Assembly (NCBI RefSeq): GCF_000423665.1
Contig: NZ_AUIK01000010.1
Location: forward strand, 124,001 to 188,000
Reading direction: 5' to 3'
Source: Solirubrobacter soli DSM 22325
GTDB taxonomy: Bacteria; Actinomycetota; Thermoleophilia; Solirubrobacterales; Solirubrobacteraceae
DNA: 64,000 bases
Part shown: positions 41,685 through 50,520 of the stretch, one piece after another
Position numbering within the stretch: position 1 is the stretch's first letter
Layout: each line of letters opens with the position of its first letter
Notes under the pieces: model-generated
Told to the model about the DNA's origin: nothing
What the model saw: only the letters and a program-made list of their open reading frames with translations
Databases searched by the model: none
Program-made: the position numbers and the translations under genes

Positions 41685-42670
41685 TTCAACCTCAGCTTCT
41701 TCGACACGGTCTTGCCGCCCGCGTTGGTGGCCTTGACCGTCACCAGCAGGGGCTTGGTCTTCAACGTCTTCAGCGCGCTCGTGGACAGCGTGAACCTGAC
41801 CGTCCTGCTCGATCCCGCGGCCAGCAAGTAGGCGACCTTCTTCGTCGCCTTGGTCATGGACACCGTGCCCTTGCACGGCGCGTCCGCGCACGCGATCGAA
41901 ACGCTCACCGACCGGCCGGACCGCTTGAGCTTGGTCGTGCGCAGCGTCAGCACCGGGGCCTTGACCGCGGGCGGGGTGATCACGGGAGCGCTCGCCTCGA
42001 TCCCGACGGTCTCGAACGCGCCGGCCACCGCGGCCGTCGGCGGCGCCGTGCCCTCGCCCGTCCCGGGCTGGCAGTCGATGTTGAGCTTGAGGCCGCCGGT
42101 GCCGATCGTCGCGCTGATGAACGCGCTGCCCGTCGGCTGGACGTTGCCGCCCGACGAGCCGACCGGAAGCGGCGGGAGCGAACCGGCGCCCGCCTGCGAG
42201 AACGCGACCGGCGCGGTGCCGGCGGACCACGCCGAGTCCGGCAGCGGCACGGTCACGTCAATCGGGGTTGACGACTGGTAGGCCCCGCTCGCGTCCTCGG
42301 TGATGGTCGTCCGGGCGACCGTCTGCAGCGCGAACACCTGGACGCCCTGCGGCGTGGCCGGGGCGGCGATGGCGACCCACGCCCGCGCCTGGAACTCGTT
42401 CTCGCCCGCCTTGAGGATGCCCAACCCGTGGCCCGCCTGGGCCAGGTAGTCGGGGAGCCGGACATGCACCGAAGCCGCCGTGAGATTGACGCCGGAGCCC
42501 GGCGCGACGGGGGCCGGGGACCCGGTCCCGGTCAGGTCGACGTCGAGGTGTCGCCAGTACCCGTCGGTCCACTTGCACGAGTTCTGGGTGGTGAGAGTGC
42601 CCGCGGCGGCCGGTGAGGCCGGAATGAGCAGCGCGCCCGCGACCGCGGCGAAGAGCGACGTCCAACGCAT
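41681..42670 (-). CDS. Secreted beta-rich protein heading the siderophore import operon
   Basis: 329 residues with a Sec signal (SLFAAVAGALLIPASPAAA). The middle part contains the motif GSLPPLPVG and, after it, a 'GSAFISATIGTGGLKLNIDC' strand pair. The C-terminal ~100 residues form an Ig-like repeat ('RTTKLKRSGRSVSVSIACA', 'TVRFTLSTSALKTLK'). The gene at the right edge of the window encodes the same arrangement (ESLPPLPIG, LFLDC, STKLKRSGTRVPVVVRCA), so the two are paralogues. Position as first gene of the import operon suggests a role in iron-carrier capture at the surface. I recognise no named family. Confidence 0.72.
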   Translation of the reverse strand: MRWTSLFAAVAGALLIPASPAAAGTLTTQNSCKWTDGYWRHLDVDLTGTGSPAPVAPGSGVNLTAASVHVRLPDYLAQAGHGLGILKAGENEFQARAWVAIAAPATPQGVQVFALQTVARTTITEDASGAYQSSTPIDVTVPLPDSAWSAGTAPVAFSQAGAGSLPPLPVGSSGGNVQPTGSAFISATIGTGGLKLNIDCQPGTGEGTAPPTAAVAGAFETVGIEASAPVITPPAVKAPVLTLRTTKLKRSGRSVSVSIACADAPCKGTVSMTKATKKVAYLLAAGSSRTVRFTLSTSALKTLKTKPLLVTVKATNAGGKTVSKKLRLK

Positions 42671-42740
42671 GTGTCAAGTAACCCTAACAAGATTGTGCAA
42701 GTTTGCTGGCGTCAGAATGCGAGCACTATGATGCAAGGCG
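42671..42740. promoter_or_regulatory. Divergent promoter region between siderophore import operon and DtxR gene
   Basis: 70 bases between the two divergent starts, less GC-rich than the genes. It holds a CCCTAA half-site (42682-42687), part of the TTAGG..CCTAA pattern of iron-regulator boxes, but no full palindrome. It must contain the promoters of both operons. Confidence 0.45.
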
Positions 42741-43439
42741 ATGAGCAAGCCGCATGGACACTCCATCGACGACTACCTGGAGGCGATCCATCTGCTCGTC
42801 TCCCCGATCGGCGTCTATGAGCCGGCCAAGGCTCCGGCAGCGATTGCGGCGCGTGTAGCCGAGGCGCTCGGCGTCTCCCGCACGGCCGTCGGGGAGATGC
42901 TCAAGCGGCTGACCGCCGAGGGTTTGCTCGAGCGCGGCGGCGGGCGTGAGCTGGTGCTGACGCCCGAGGGCACGGAGCGGGCGGAGAAGGTCATCCGCCG
43001 CAACCGCATCGTCGAGCGCTTCCTCGTCGACTTCCTCGGCTACGACACGGCGGAGGCGCACGAGCACGCCGGCCGCGTCGGCGCCGCGTTCACCGACGAC
43101 ATGGTCGAGCGGCTGCACGCGAAGCTCGGCTTCCCCGACCGCTGCCCGCACGGCTGGCCGGTCGCCCCCGACAAGGAGCGCGCGGAGAGCCGCGAGCTCG
43201 TCTCCCTGGCCGACCTGGGCAAGGGCGACAGCGGCGAGATCGTCCGCCAGGCCGAGCAGGACGGCGGCCTGCTCTCGTGGTTCGAGGCCGAGGGCCTGCG
43301 GCCGGGCGCGAAGGTCGAGGTGCGCGACATCCAGCCCGCGGCCGGGCACTTCAAGATCGAGATCGGCGGCGACGAGCAGTTCATCGCCGATCGCGCCGCC
43401 CGCGGCCTGTACGTCCGCCGCGAGCCGAAGACCGACTAG
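42741..43439 (+). CDS. DtxR/IdeR-family metal-dependent repressor
   Basis: 232 residues. The N-terminal winged helix has 'SIDDYLEAIHLLVS', 'VSRTAVGEMLKRLTAEGLLE', followed by the dimerisation domain with 'FLVDFLGYDTAEAHEHAGR' and the metal-site segment DRCPHGWPV (~133-141). The C-terminal FeoA/SH3-like domain ends at 'FIADRAARGLYVRRE'. It is the metal sensor of the island. It is divergent from the import operon and 34 bases ahead of the first biosynthesis gene, so it may repress both. Iron versus manganese cannot be settled from sequence; context points to iron. Confidence 0.92.
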   Translation: MSKPHGHSIDDYLEAIHLLVSPIGVYEPAKAPAAIAARVAEALGVSRTAVGEMLKRLTAEGLLERGGGRELVLTPEGTERAEKVIRRNRIVERFLVDFLGYDTAEAHEHAGRVGAAFTDDMVERLHAKLGFPDRCPHGWPVAPDKERAESRELVSLADLGKGDSGEIVRQAEQDGGLLSWFEAEGLRPGAKVEVRDIQPAAGHFKIEIGGDEQFIADRAARGLYVRREPKTD

Positions 43440-43473
43440 CTCCGTCAAGCTCCCTTTACTAAGATCGGGGCGG

Positions 43474-45117
43474 TTGCTTTACGCACTGCCCCGCCCGACC
43501 CTTGACGCTGCCTCCCAGGCGGCCACTACGACGTTGCTCAACTGCTATCTGCGGGAGGGCGGCGCCGGTGTCTTCGAGGGCGACGAGCTGGTCCTGACGG
43601 GGCTCGACGTGCGGGCGGTCGTGACGCATCGGTCGGCGTTCTTCCACCACCGCTTCCGCGGGCTCGCGCGACGGGCGGGTGAGGAGTTGGAGCCGGCTGA
43701 GCTGGCCGCGCTGCTGGCCCGCGCGCTCGACCCGCGGGCGGAGCCGGAGGCGCTGCTCGGCCGGGTGCGCGAGAGCCTCGCGTCGGTGACGCGGATCCTC
43801 GAGGCGCGCGCCGACGACGTCGAGCGGCTGTTCGCCGCCGACCCGCTGGCGTTCGAGGACACCGAGCAGGCGCTGTTGCTCGGCCACCCGCTCCACCCCA
43901 CGCCGAAGGGGCTCTGCGGGCGGCTGGCGAGCTTCACCCCCGAGCTGCGCCCGCAGTTCCAGCTGCACTGGCTGTCGGTCGCCGCCGAGCGCGTCGAGCA
44001 CGACAGCGCGCTGGCCGTCTCGGCGCCTGAGCTGGTCGCGCGGCTGCTCGGCCGCGAGCCCGAGCCCGGCCGGGTGCTGCTCCCCGCCCATCCGTGGGAG
44101 GCCGGGTACCTGTCGCGCGCGGCGGCGGAGCTGTTCGCCGGCGGCGACGTCGTCGACCTCGGGCCGGACGGCGCGCCGGTGACGCCGACGACCTCGGTGC
44201 GCACCGTCTATCGCGCGGGCTGGCCGTACATGCTCAAGTTCTCGCTGCACGCGCGGGTGACGAACTCGATGCGGGTGTCGCTGCCGAAGGAGCTGGAGCG
44301 GGCGGTCGAGGCGGCGCGGCTGTCGCAGACGCACGTCGGGTTCGCGGCGCGGCGGATCGCGCCCCGGTTCGCGATCCTGCACGACCCCGCGTACCTGCGG
44401 ATCCCCGGCGAGGACGGCTTCAGCGTGCTCTTGCGCCAGAACCGTTGGCCGGGCGCCACCGATGTCACCGCCTTGACGGTGCTGTGCCAGGACCACCCGT
44501 TCGGCGGGCGCTCGCGGCTGTCGAACATCATCGCGTTCCTGGCGGAGGGCGCCCGCAAGGACGAGGTCGCGCGCGAGTGGTTCCGCGGCTACTGCGAAGC
44601 GGTCGTGGTGTCCTTGGTGCGGCTGTATCTCGATCTCGGGCTGTGCTTCGAGCCGCACCAGCAGAACACGCTGCTCGAGCTGCGGAGCGGGTGGCCGGAG
44701 CGCTGCGTCGTGCGCGACTCGCAGGGCTACTTCCATCGCGAGGCGGCGCACGCCGACCTCGTGCAGGTGATCCCCGGTCTGGGCGAGGCGAGCGAGTCGA
44801 TCTTCCCGGAGGAGCTGGCCGACGAGCGGCTCGTCTATTACCCGTTCGTCAACAACGCGCTGGGTGTGATCGATGCCCTCGGGGCGGGCGGCTGCGTCTC
44901 CGAGGAGGTGCTGCTCGGCGATCTGCGCGCGGTGCTCGAGCGCGAGCGGGCGATCGGCGGCCGCTACCCGGGCACGCTGCTGGACCGGCTGCTGGACGAC
45001 GATCGCTGGCCGTGCAAGGCCAACCTGCGCACCCGCTTGAATGACATGGACGAGCTCGTGGGTGACATCGCCGAGCAGTCCGTGTACGTGACGTTGCCGA
45101 ACCCGCTGCGGGCGTGA
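43474..45117 (+). CDS. NIS siderophore synthetase (IucA/IucC family), first copy
   Basis: 547 residues with a TTG start preceded by GGGGCGG. Family motifs: GHPLHPTPKG (137-146), LLPAHPWEAGYL, KFSLHARVTNSMR, EPHQQNTLLE (~393-402) and KANLRTRLNDMDEL near the end. NIS synthetases adenylate a carboxylate of citrate or a similar acid and join it to an amine or hydroxamate. Which carboxylate this copy uses cannot be told. The stop overlaps the next gene (GTGA). Total length is slightly below the usual ~580-600 residues. Confidence 0.93.
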   Translation: MLYALPRPTLDAASQAATTTLLNCYLREGGAGVFEGDELVLTGLDVRAVVTHRSAFFHHRFRGLARRAGEELEPAELAALLARALDPRAEPEALLGRVRESLASVTRILEARADDVERLFAADPLAFEDTEQALLLGHPLHPTPKGLCGRLASFTPELRPQFQLHWLSVAAERVEHDSALAVSAPELVARLLGREPEPGRVLLPAHPWEAGYLSRAAAELFAGGDVVDLGPDGAPVTPTTSVRTVYRAGWPYMLKFSLHARVTNSMRVSLPKELERAVEAARLSQTHVGFAARRIAPRFAILHDPAYLRIPGEDGFSVLLRQNRWPGATDVTALTVLCQDHPFGGRSRLSNIIAFLAEGARKDEVAREWFRGYCEAVVVSLVRLYLDLGLCFEPHQQNTLLELRSGWPERCVVRDSQGYFHREAAHADLVQVIPGLGEASESIFPEELADERLVYYPFVNNALGVIDALGAGGCVSEEVLLGDLRAVLERERAIGGRYPGTLLDRLLDDDRWPCKANLRTRLNDMDELVGDIAEQSVYVTLPNPLRA

Positions 45118-45548
45118 TCGAGCTGGTCGCCGCGGACCCCACGCGCCACGCGGACCTCGTCCGCGGCTGGATGCGCGAGCCGCACGTCGTGCCGTGGTGG
45201 GGCTCCGAACACGTGCCCGAGGCGCACGTGCAGCCGTGGATCGCGCTCGAGGGCGGCGTCGCGTTCGCCTACGTGGAGACCTACCGCGTGCTCGACGACC
45301 CGCTCGCCGCCTACTACGACGCGCGCCCTGACGATCTCGGGTTCCATCTGCTCGTGACGGGTTCCTTCGTCGGGTCCGGCGCGCCCCGCCGGCTCGTCCG
45401 GCAGTTGCTCACGCACCCCGGCCGCGTCGTGTGCGAGCCGGACGAACGCAACGCGCGCATGCTCGCGTTCTGCCGCGCGCTCGGCGGCGAGGTGCGGGAG
45501 ATCCTGGAGTTGCCCGACAAGCGCGCGGCGCTGGTGGTGTGGGACTGA
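45114..45548 (+). CDS. GNAT acyltransferase, short copy (siderophore hydroxamate acylation)
   Basis: 144 residues, GTG start. It belongs to the AlcB/IucB-like acetyltransferase branch: WMREPHVVPWWG near the N-terminus and ELPDKRAALVVWD at the end are shared with the second GNAT of this operon. It is shorter than typical IucB-like proteins, lacking part of the N-terminus. Likely role: transfer of an acyl group from acyl-CoA to the hydroxylated amine. It overlaps both neighbours (GTGA, TGATG). Confidence 0.82.
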   Translation: MIELVAADPTRHADLVRGWMREPHVVPWWGSEHVPEAHVQPWIALEGGVAFAYVETYRVLDDPLAAYYDARPDDLGFHLLVTGSFVGSGAPRRLVRQLLTHPGRVVCEPDERNARMLAFCRALGGEVREILELPDKRAALVVWD

Positions 45549-46792
45549 TGCACGACGTCATCGGGGTCGGTCTCGGCCCGTTCAACCTCGGGCTGGCGGC
45601 GCTGCTGGCCCCGACGGGCGTCGACGCGGTCTTCTTCGACGACAAGCCGGAGTTCGCGTGGCATCCCGGGCTGATGCTGCCAGGGGCGGAGATCCAGGTG
45701 CCGTTCCTCGCCGACCTCGTGACGCTGGCCGATCCCACGAGCCCGTACACGTTCCTGAACTACCTGCACGCGCAGGGCCGGCTGTTCCGGTTCTACTTCC
45801 ACGAGCGCTTCCACGTGCTGCGCGCGGAGTACGAGGACTACTGCCGGTGGGTGGCTTCGTCGCTCGAATCCTGCCGGTTCTCGCATCGCGTCGACGCGAT
45901 CCGGCCGGTCGAGGGCGGCTGGGCGGTGTGGGCGCGCGGCGTCGAGCATCGGGCGCGGCACGTCGTGCTCGGTGTCGGGTGCGTTCCGTGGGTGCCGGAG
46001 TGCGCGCGCGCTCTCACGCACTCCTCCGCGTATCTCGGGCAGCGTGACGCGGCCTTGAGCGCGGGGTCGGTGACGGTGATCGGCAGCGGCCAGAGCGCCG
46101 CCGAGATCTTCGCCGACCTGCTGGAGCACGCGAGCGGCCGGGTCGACTGGTTCACGCGCAGCTCGGGCTTTCTGCCGATGGAGTACTCCAAGCTCGGGCT
46201 CGAGCACTTCTCCCCGGAGTACACCGCGTACTTCCACGCGCTGCCCGAGGCGCGCCGCGATGCCCTGCGCGGTACGCAAGCGCTCCTGTACAAGGGCATC
46301 GACGCGGGCACGAGCGAGCGCATCTACGACCTGCTGTATCGCCGCTCCGTCGGTGGGTCGGAGCCGGCCGTGCGCTACACGGCGCGGTGCGAGCTGCGCG
46401 GCGTCGAGGGCCGCCACCGCCTGCACCTGCGCCAGCTCGACCAGGACGTCGCGTTCACCCACGACACCGACGTCGTGATCCTCGCCACCGGCTACCAGCC
46501 CGCGCCGCTGCCACTGCCCGCGGGCCTGGTCTCGGCCGACGCCGCCGGGCGCCCGGTCGTCGAGCTCGATTACCGGCTGCGGCTGACGGACGGCGCGCCG
46601 TCGACCCTGTTCGTCCAGAACGCCGAGTTGCACACGCATGGCGTCGGCACCCCGGACCTCGGCCTCGGCGCCCACCGCAGCGCGGTGATCGCGAACGCGG
46701 TGTGCGGGCGCGAGGTCTACCCCGTGCGCGAGCGCAACGTCTTCCAGTCGTTCGGCGCGCCCGTGCCGCCCGCCGAGTCGGCCGCGGCATGA
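45548..46792 (+). CDS. Amino-acid/diamine N-hydroxylase (IucD-like flavin monooxygenase)
   Basis: 414 residues from ATG 45548. FAD-binding GVGLGPFNLGL (6-16), NADPH-binding VIGSGQSAAEIFADL (~177-191) and the C-terminal ILATGYQP motif (~312-319) are complete. The 'FLADLVTLADPTSPYTFLNYLHAQGRL' region is typical of lysine/ornithine N-monooxygenases. It hydroxylates the terminal amine of lysine, ornithine or a diamine, the step that creates the hydroxamate nitrogen. No diamine decarboxylase is in the operon, so free lysine or ornithine is the simpler substrate. Confidence 0.93.
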   Translation: MHDVIGVGLGPFNLGLAALLAPTGVDAVFFDDKPEFAWHPGLMLPGAEIQVPFLADLVTLADPTSPYTFLNYLHAQGRLFRFYFHERFHVLRAEYEDYCRWVASSLESCRFSHRVDAIRPVEGGWAVWARGVEHRARHVVLGVGCVPWVPECARALTHSSAYLGQRDAALSAGSVTVIGSGQSAAEIFADLLEHASGRVDWFTRSSGFLPMEYSKLGLEHFSPEYTAYFHALPEARRDALRGTQALLYKGIDAGTSERIYDLLYRRSVGGSEPAVRYTARCELRGVEGRHRLHLRQLDQDVAFTHDTDVVILATGYQPAPLPLPAGLVSADAAGRPVVELDYRLRLTDGAPSTLFVQNAELHTHGVGTPDLGLGAHRSAVIANAVCGREVYPVRERNVFQSFGAPVPPAESAAA

Positions 46793-48408
46793 CCTGGGAG
46801 CGCGCGAACCGCGAGTTGATCGCCAAGCTCCTGACCGAACTCGAGTTCGAGGAGCTCCTGGCGCCCGTGGTCGGCGACGAGTGGTCGCTGACGTTGGGCG
46901 GCTTGACGCTGCACTACAGCGCGCGGCGGAAGGCGCTCGGCCACGCGCGGGTCGATCCCGCATCGCTGCGGGCGAGCCGAGACGGCGTGCCGGTGCCACT
47001 GCCGGACGCGGTCGAGGTCGTCGCCATCGGGGCGCCCGCGCTCGGCGTCGATCCCGCGACCACCGCCGGGCTGATCGGCGAGATCTCCTCGACGCTGTTC
47101 TCGGATGTGCACCAGCTCGAGACCGGGCGGCCGGCGGCCGAGCTGATCGACCTCGACCCGGTCGCGCTCGAGGGCGAGCTGCGCGGGCACCCGTGGATCG
47201 TGGCCTCGAAGGGGCGCGTCGGGTTCTCGGCCGACGATCTGAAGCGCTACGCGCCTGAGGCGCGCACACCGGTGGGAATCCTGCTGCTGGCGGTCGAAGG
47301 CGCGGACTGGCGAGGGCGCGAGCCCGGGCTCGTCCCGGTTCACCCCTGGCAGTGGGAGAACCGCATCCAAACGCTGTACGCGGGCGACATCGCGCGCGGG
47401 CGCATCCGGCTGGCCGGCGCGTTGGACGGGCGCTGGACGGCGCAGCAGTCGATCCGGACCCTGGCCGACGCCGACGACCCGGAGCGCCACCACCTCAAGC
47501 TCGCGCTCTCGATCCTCAACACCTCGGTCTACCGTGGGCTCCCGCGCGACCGGACCCTGGCCGCGCCCGCCCTCAGCGCGTGGCTGAAGGAGCGGGTGGC
47601 GAGCGATCCGTTCCTGAAGGATCTGATCCTGCTGGGAGAGGTCGCGAGCGTGTCGGTCGCGCACCGCGCGTTCGAGGCGGTGCCCGACGTGCCGTATCAG
47701 CACACGGAGTTGCTCGGGGCGATCTGGCGGGAGTCGGTGACGGGGTTCCTGCGCGAGGGCGAGCGGGCGATCTCGCTCGCCGCGCTGTTGCATCGGGACC
47801 CCGCGGGCGTGCCGTTCGTCGTGCCGCTGATCGAGCGGTCCGGCCTGAGCGTCGCGGAGTGGGTCGAGCGGCTGCACGAGGTGACGCTGCCGCCGCTGTT
47901 GCACGTCCTCTACCGCTTCGGCGCGGCGTTCTCCCCACACGCGCAGAACTGCATGCTGGTGCTGCGCGACGACGCGCCGGCGCGCCTTGTGGTCAAGGAC
48001 TTCGTGGACGACATGATGGTCAGCTCGGACCCGCTGCCCGAGCTCGAGGACATGCCGGCCGACGTCCGCGCGGCGCTCGGCGACGGCGTCGAGGCGGCGA
48101 TCCTCGTGCAGTGGATCCAGGGCGGGTTGCTGGTGTGCGTCCACCGGTATCTGTCCGAGCTGCTGGAGGACGCGCTGGGCTACAGCGAATCCGCCTTCTG
48201 GGAGGCCGCCGAGCGCACCGTCGCTGCCTACCAGGCCCGGTTCGGAGAGCTCGAGGACCGCTTCGCGCTGTTCGACATGGACGCGCCCGCGTTCGTGAAG
48301 CTCTGCCTGAACCGCGTGCGGATGCTCGAGCGCGGCTATGCCGACGACGCGCAGCGGCCGGTGGCGGCGGCCGTCGGCTGGATCGACAACCCGCTGGCGC
48401 CGCGATGA
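46789..48408 (+). CDS. NIS siderophore synthetase (IucA/IucC family), second copy
   Basis: 539 residues from ATG 46789, overlapping the monooxygenase stop (ATGA). Motifs: GHPWIVASKGRVGF, VPVHPWQWENR (~183), 'LKLALSILNTSVYRGLP', SPHAQNCMLVL (~382) and a C-terminal 'KLCLNRVRML'. It differs clearly from the first copy, so the pair probably perform two successive condensations, as IucA and IucC do in aerobactin synthesis. Confidence 0.93.
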   Translation: MTWERANRELIAKLLTELEFEELLAPVVGDEWSLTLGGLTLHYSARRKALGHARVDPASLRASRDGVPVPLPDAVEVVAIGAPALGVDPATTAGLIGEISSTLFSDVHQLETGRPAAELIDLDPVALEGELRGHPWIVASKGRVGFSADDLKRYAPEARTPVGILLLAVEGADWRGREPGLVPVHPWQWENRIQTLYAGDIARGRIRLAGALDGRWTAQQSIRTLADADDPERHHLKLALSILNTSVYRGLPRDRTLAAPALSAWLKERVASDPFLKDLILLGEVASVSVAHRAFEAVPDVPYQHTELLGAIWRESVTGFLREGERAISLAALLHRDPAGVPFVVPLIERSGLSVAEWVERLHEVTLPPLLHVLYRFGAAFSPHAQNCMLVLRDDAPARLVVKDFVDDMMVSSDPLPELEDMPADVRAALGDGVEAAILVQWIQGGLLVCVHRYLSELLEDALGYSESAFWEAAERTVAAYQARFGELEDRFALFDMDAPAFVKLCLNRVRMLERGYADDAQRPVAAAVGWIDNPLAPR

Positions 48409-48995
48409 ACCTCTCGGAGCTGGCGGTCCACGTCGAGCACGAGCCCGCGCTCGACCGCCGCCTGTGGGCGCGGCCGGCGCTCGCCGAGCACGACACCGAG
48501 TTGCTCCACACCTGGATGCACAAGCCGCACGTCGTCCCGTTCTGGGCGATGGACTGGCCGCGCGACTGGATCCGCGACTACCTCGTGCGCCAGAACGAGG
48601 ACCCCTCGCGCTCGCCCCTGCTCGGCTTCGTCGACGACACGCCCGTCGGCTACATCGAGGTCTACGATCCCGCCCACGACGTGCTCGGAGCGCATGCCCC
48701 GGTCCTGCCGGGTGACATCGGCGCGCACGTCCTGATCGGCGAGGAGGAGCACCTCGGCCGCTACAGCGTCGCGATCGGCCGCGCCGTGGTGCGGTTCCTG
48801 TTCAAGCGCCCCGGGGTGCTGCGGATCGTCGGCGAGCCCGACATCCGCAATCATCAGTTCCTCTCGCTGCTCGCGTTCCTCGGGTTCCGGCGCGCGGGCG
48901 AGATCGATCTGCCGGACAAGCGCGCGGCGTTCATGGTCTGCGAGCGCGAGGACTTCGAGCGGTTGTCCGGCCGCCGCCGCCGCGTGTCGGCATGA
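48405..48995 (+). CDS. GNAT acyltransferase, long copy (AlcB/IucB-like)
   Basis: 196 residues, ATGA overlap with the synthetase. It carries the full siderophore-acetyltransferase pattern: 'HTWMHKPHVVPFWAMDWP', 'PVGYIEVYDP', 'DIGAHVLIGEEEHLGRYSVA', 'EPDIRNHQFLSLLAFLGFR' and 'IDLPDKRAAFM'. Same branch as the short GNAT three genes upstream. Two acyltransferases beside one N-hydroxylase suggests either two different acyl groups or a heterodimer. Confidence 0.88.
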   Translation: MNLSELAVHVEHEPALDRRLWARPALAEHDTELLHTWMHKPHVVPFWAMDWPRDWIRDYLVRQNEDPSRSPLLGFVDDTPVGYIEVYDPAHDVLGAHAPVLPGDIGAHVLIGEEEHLGRYSVAIGRAVVRFLFKRPGVLRIVGEPDIRNHQFLSLLAFLGFRRAGEIDLPDKRAAFMVCEREDFERLSGRRRRVSA

Positions 48996-49771
48996 GGCTC
49001 GCAGGGGTCGTCAAGCGCTACGGCGATCGCGTGGCGCTCGACGGCGTCGACCTCGAGGTCGCGCCCGGCGAGATCTGCGCGCTGCTGGGACCCAACGGAG
49101 CCGGCAAGTCGACGCTCGTGGGTGTCGCGTGCGGCCGGCTCAAGCCCGACGCGGGGACGGTCCGCGTGTCCGGCCGGCCGGGCGTGGCACCGCAGGAGAT
49201 CGGGATCTACCCGTCGCTGACCGTGCGCGAGAACCTGTGGGCGTTCGCGGAGGTCCACGGCGTCTCCCGCAAGCGGGCGGAGCGGGTGATCGAGCCGTTC
49301 GTCCTCTCCGCCTTGGCCGACCGGCCGGCGGGTCGTCTGAGCGGCGGCGAGCAGCGCCGTCTGCACACCGCCATCGCGCTCGTCCATCGCCCGCGCGTCG
49401 TGCTGCTCGACGAGCCGACCGCGGGCGCGGACACGCAGACGCGCACCGCGATCCTCGACGCCGTCAAGGCCGTCGCGGCCGACGGCACCGCGGTCGTCTA
49501 CACCACCCACTACCTGCCGGAGGTCGAGGCGCTCGACGCGGGCGTGGCGCTGCTCGAGGCGGGCCGGATCATCGCGACCGGAACGGTCGCCGAGCTGGTC
49601 GCCGCGCACGCCGGGTCGGTCCTCGAGCTCACGTTCAGCGACGGGCGCACGGTGCGCCGCCCGGGCGCCTCGCTCCATGGGTTGGAGGACGGCGTGATCC
49701 GCGCCGAGGTCATCCGGCCGTCCTTGGAGGCCGTCTACCTGGCGCTCACCGGTCGCCGAAACGCCGCATGA
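48992..49771 (+). CDS. ABC exporter ATPase
   Basis: 259 residues, ATGA overlap. Walker A GPNGAGKST, signature RLSGGEQRRLHTAIAL, Walker B VVLLDEPTAGAD and His switch TTHYLPE are complete. It is of the drug/antibiotic-export (DrrA/CcmA-like) group. Its place at the end of the siderophore operon, next to an ABC-2 permease, suggests export of the product. Confidence 0.9.
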   Translation: MRLAGVVKRYGDRVALDGVDLEVAPGEICALLGPNGAGKSTLVGVACGRLKPDAGTVRVSGRPGVAPQEIGIYPSLTVRENLWAFAEVHGVSRKRAERVIEPFVLSALADRPAGRLSGGEQRRLHTAIALVHRPRVVLLDEPTAGADTQTRTAILDAVKAVAADGTAVVYTTHYLPEVEALDAGVALLEAGRIIATGTVAELVAAHAGSVLELTFSDGRTVRRPGASLHGLEDGVIRAEVIRPSLEAVYLALTGRRNAA

Positions 49772-50520
49772 GCATCGTCCGCACCGAGCTGCGCTTGCTC
49801 CGCCACGACCCCGTCCCGGCCGCGGTGCTGGTCGGCATGCCGCTCGTGCTGATGACCCTGCTCAGCGATGCCATGAAGTCGACGCTCGCCACCGAGGGGT
49901 ACGACGTCGCCGGCTCCTCGCAGACGGTTCCGGGGATGGCGTGCGTATTCGCGTCGTTCGCGATCGCGGTCGTCGGCTTCGCGATCTTCCGCGAGCACGG
50001 CTGGCGTACCTGGCCGCGGCTGCGCGCCGCGGGCTTGAGCGGCCGAGCCCTGCTCGGTGGCAAGCTCGCGGTGCCGGCCGGGCTCGTCGCCGCCCAGCAC
50101 GCGGTGCTGTTCGGCTTCGGCGTCGCGTTCCTGGATCTGCGGGTGAGTGGCTCGTGGCTCGCCGTGGTGGCGATCGCGGCGGCGTTCGCGGCGCTGGTGT
50201 TGGTGGCCGGCCTCGCCGCCGCGGCGGCGTTGAGCACGATCCAACAGGTCAACGCGGTCACCAACCTCGGCGCGATGGCACTCGGCGGCCTCGGCGGCGG
50301 GTTCGTCCCGGTCGAGTCGCTCCCGGACTGGATCGAGCCGCTCGCGCCGATCTCGCCCGTCTACTGGGCGATGGACGGCTACCGGACCGCGATCCTCGAC
50401 GGCGGCGGGCTCGGCGACGTGCTCGGCCCGCTGGTCGTGCTCGCCGCCTTCACCGCCGTGTTCGCCGGGATCGCACTGTGGCGCCTGAAGCTCGACGAGC
50501 CCAAGCGCACCTGGGGCTAG
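49768..50520 (+). CDS. ABC-2 type exporter permease
   Basis: 250 residues from ATG 49768, six membrane helices (VPAAVLVGMPLVLMTLL to LVVLAAFTAVFAGIAL). The ABC-2 signature 'NLGAMALGGLGGGFVPVESLPDWIEPLAPISP' is present. With the ATPase it forms the predicted siderophore exporter and closes the biosynthesis operon. Its TAG stop shares the palindrome CTAG with the stop of the convergent CU044_5270-like gene. Confidence 0.88.
   Translation: MSIVRTELRLLRHDPVPAAVLVGMPLVLMTLLSDAMKSTLATEGYDVAGSSQTVPGMACVFASFAIAVVGFAIFREHGWRTWPRLRAAGLSGRALLGGKLAVPAGLVAAQHAVLFGFGVAFLDLRVSGSWLAVVAIAAAFAALVLVAGLAAAAALSTIQQVNAVTNLGAMALGGLGGGFVPVESLPDWIEPLAPISPVYWAMDGYRTAILDGGGLGDVLGPLVVLAAFTAVFAGIALWRLKLDEPKRTWG

Noticed and set aside
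42671..42740. Full IdeR/DtxR box upstream of the DtxR gene
   Set aside because: Only a CCCTAA half-site and a few matching positions are present; the 19-base palindrome cannot be completed.
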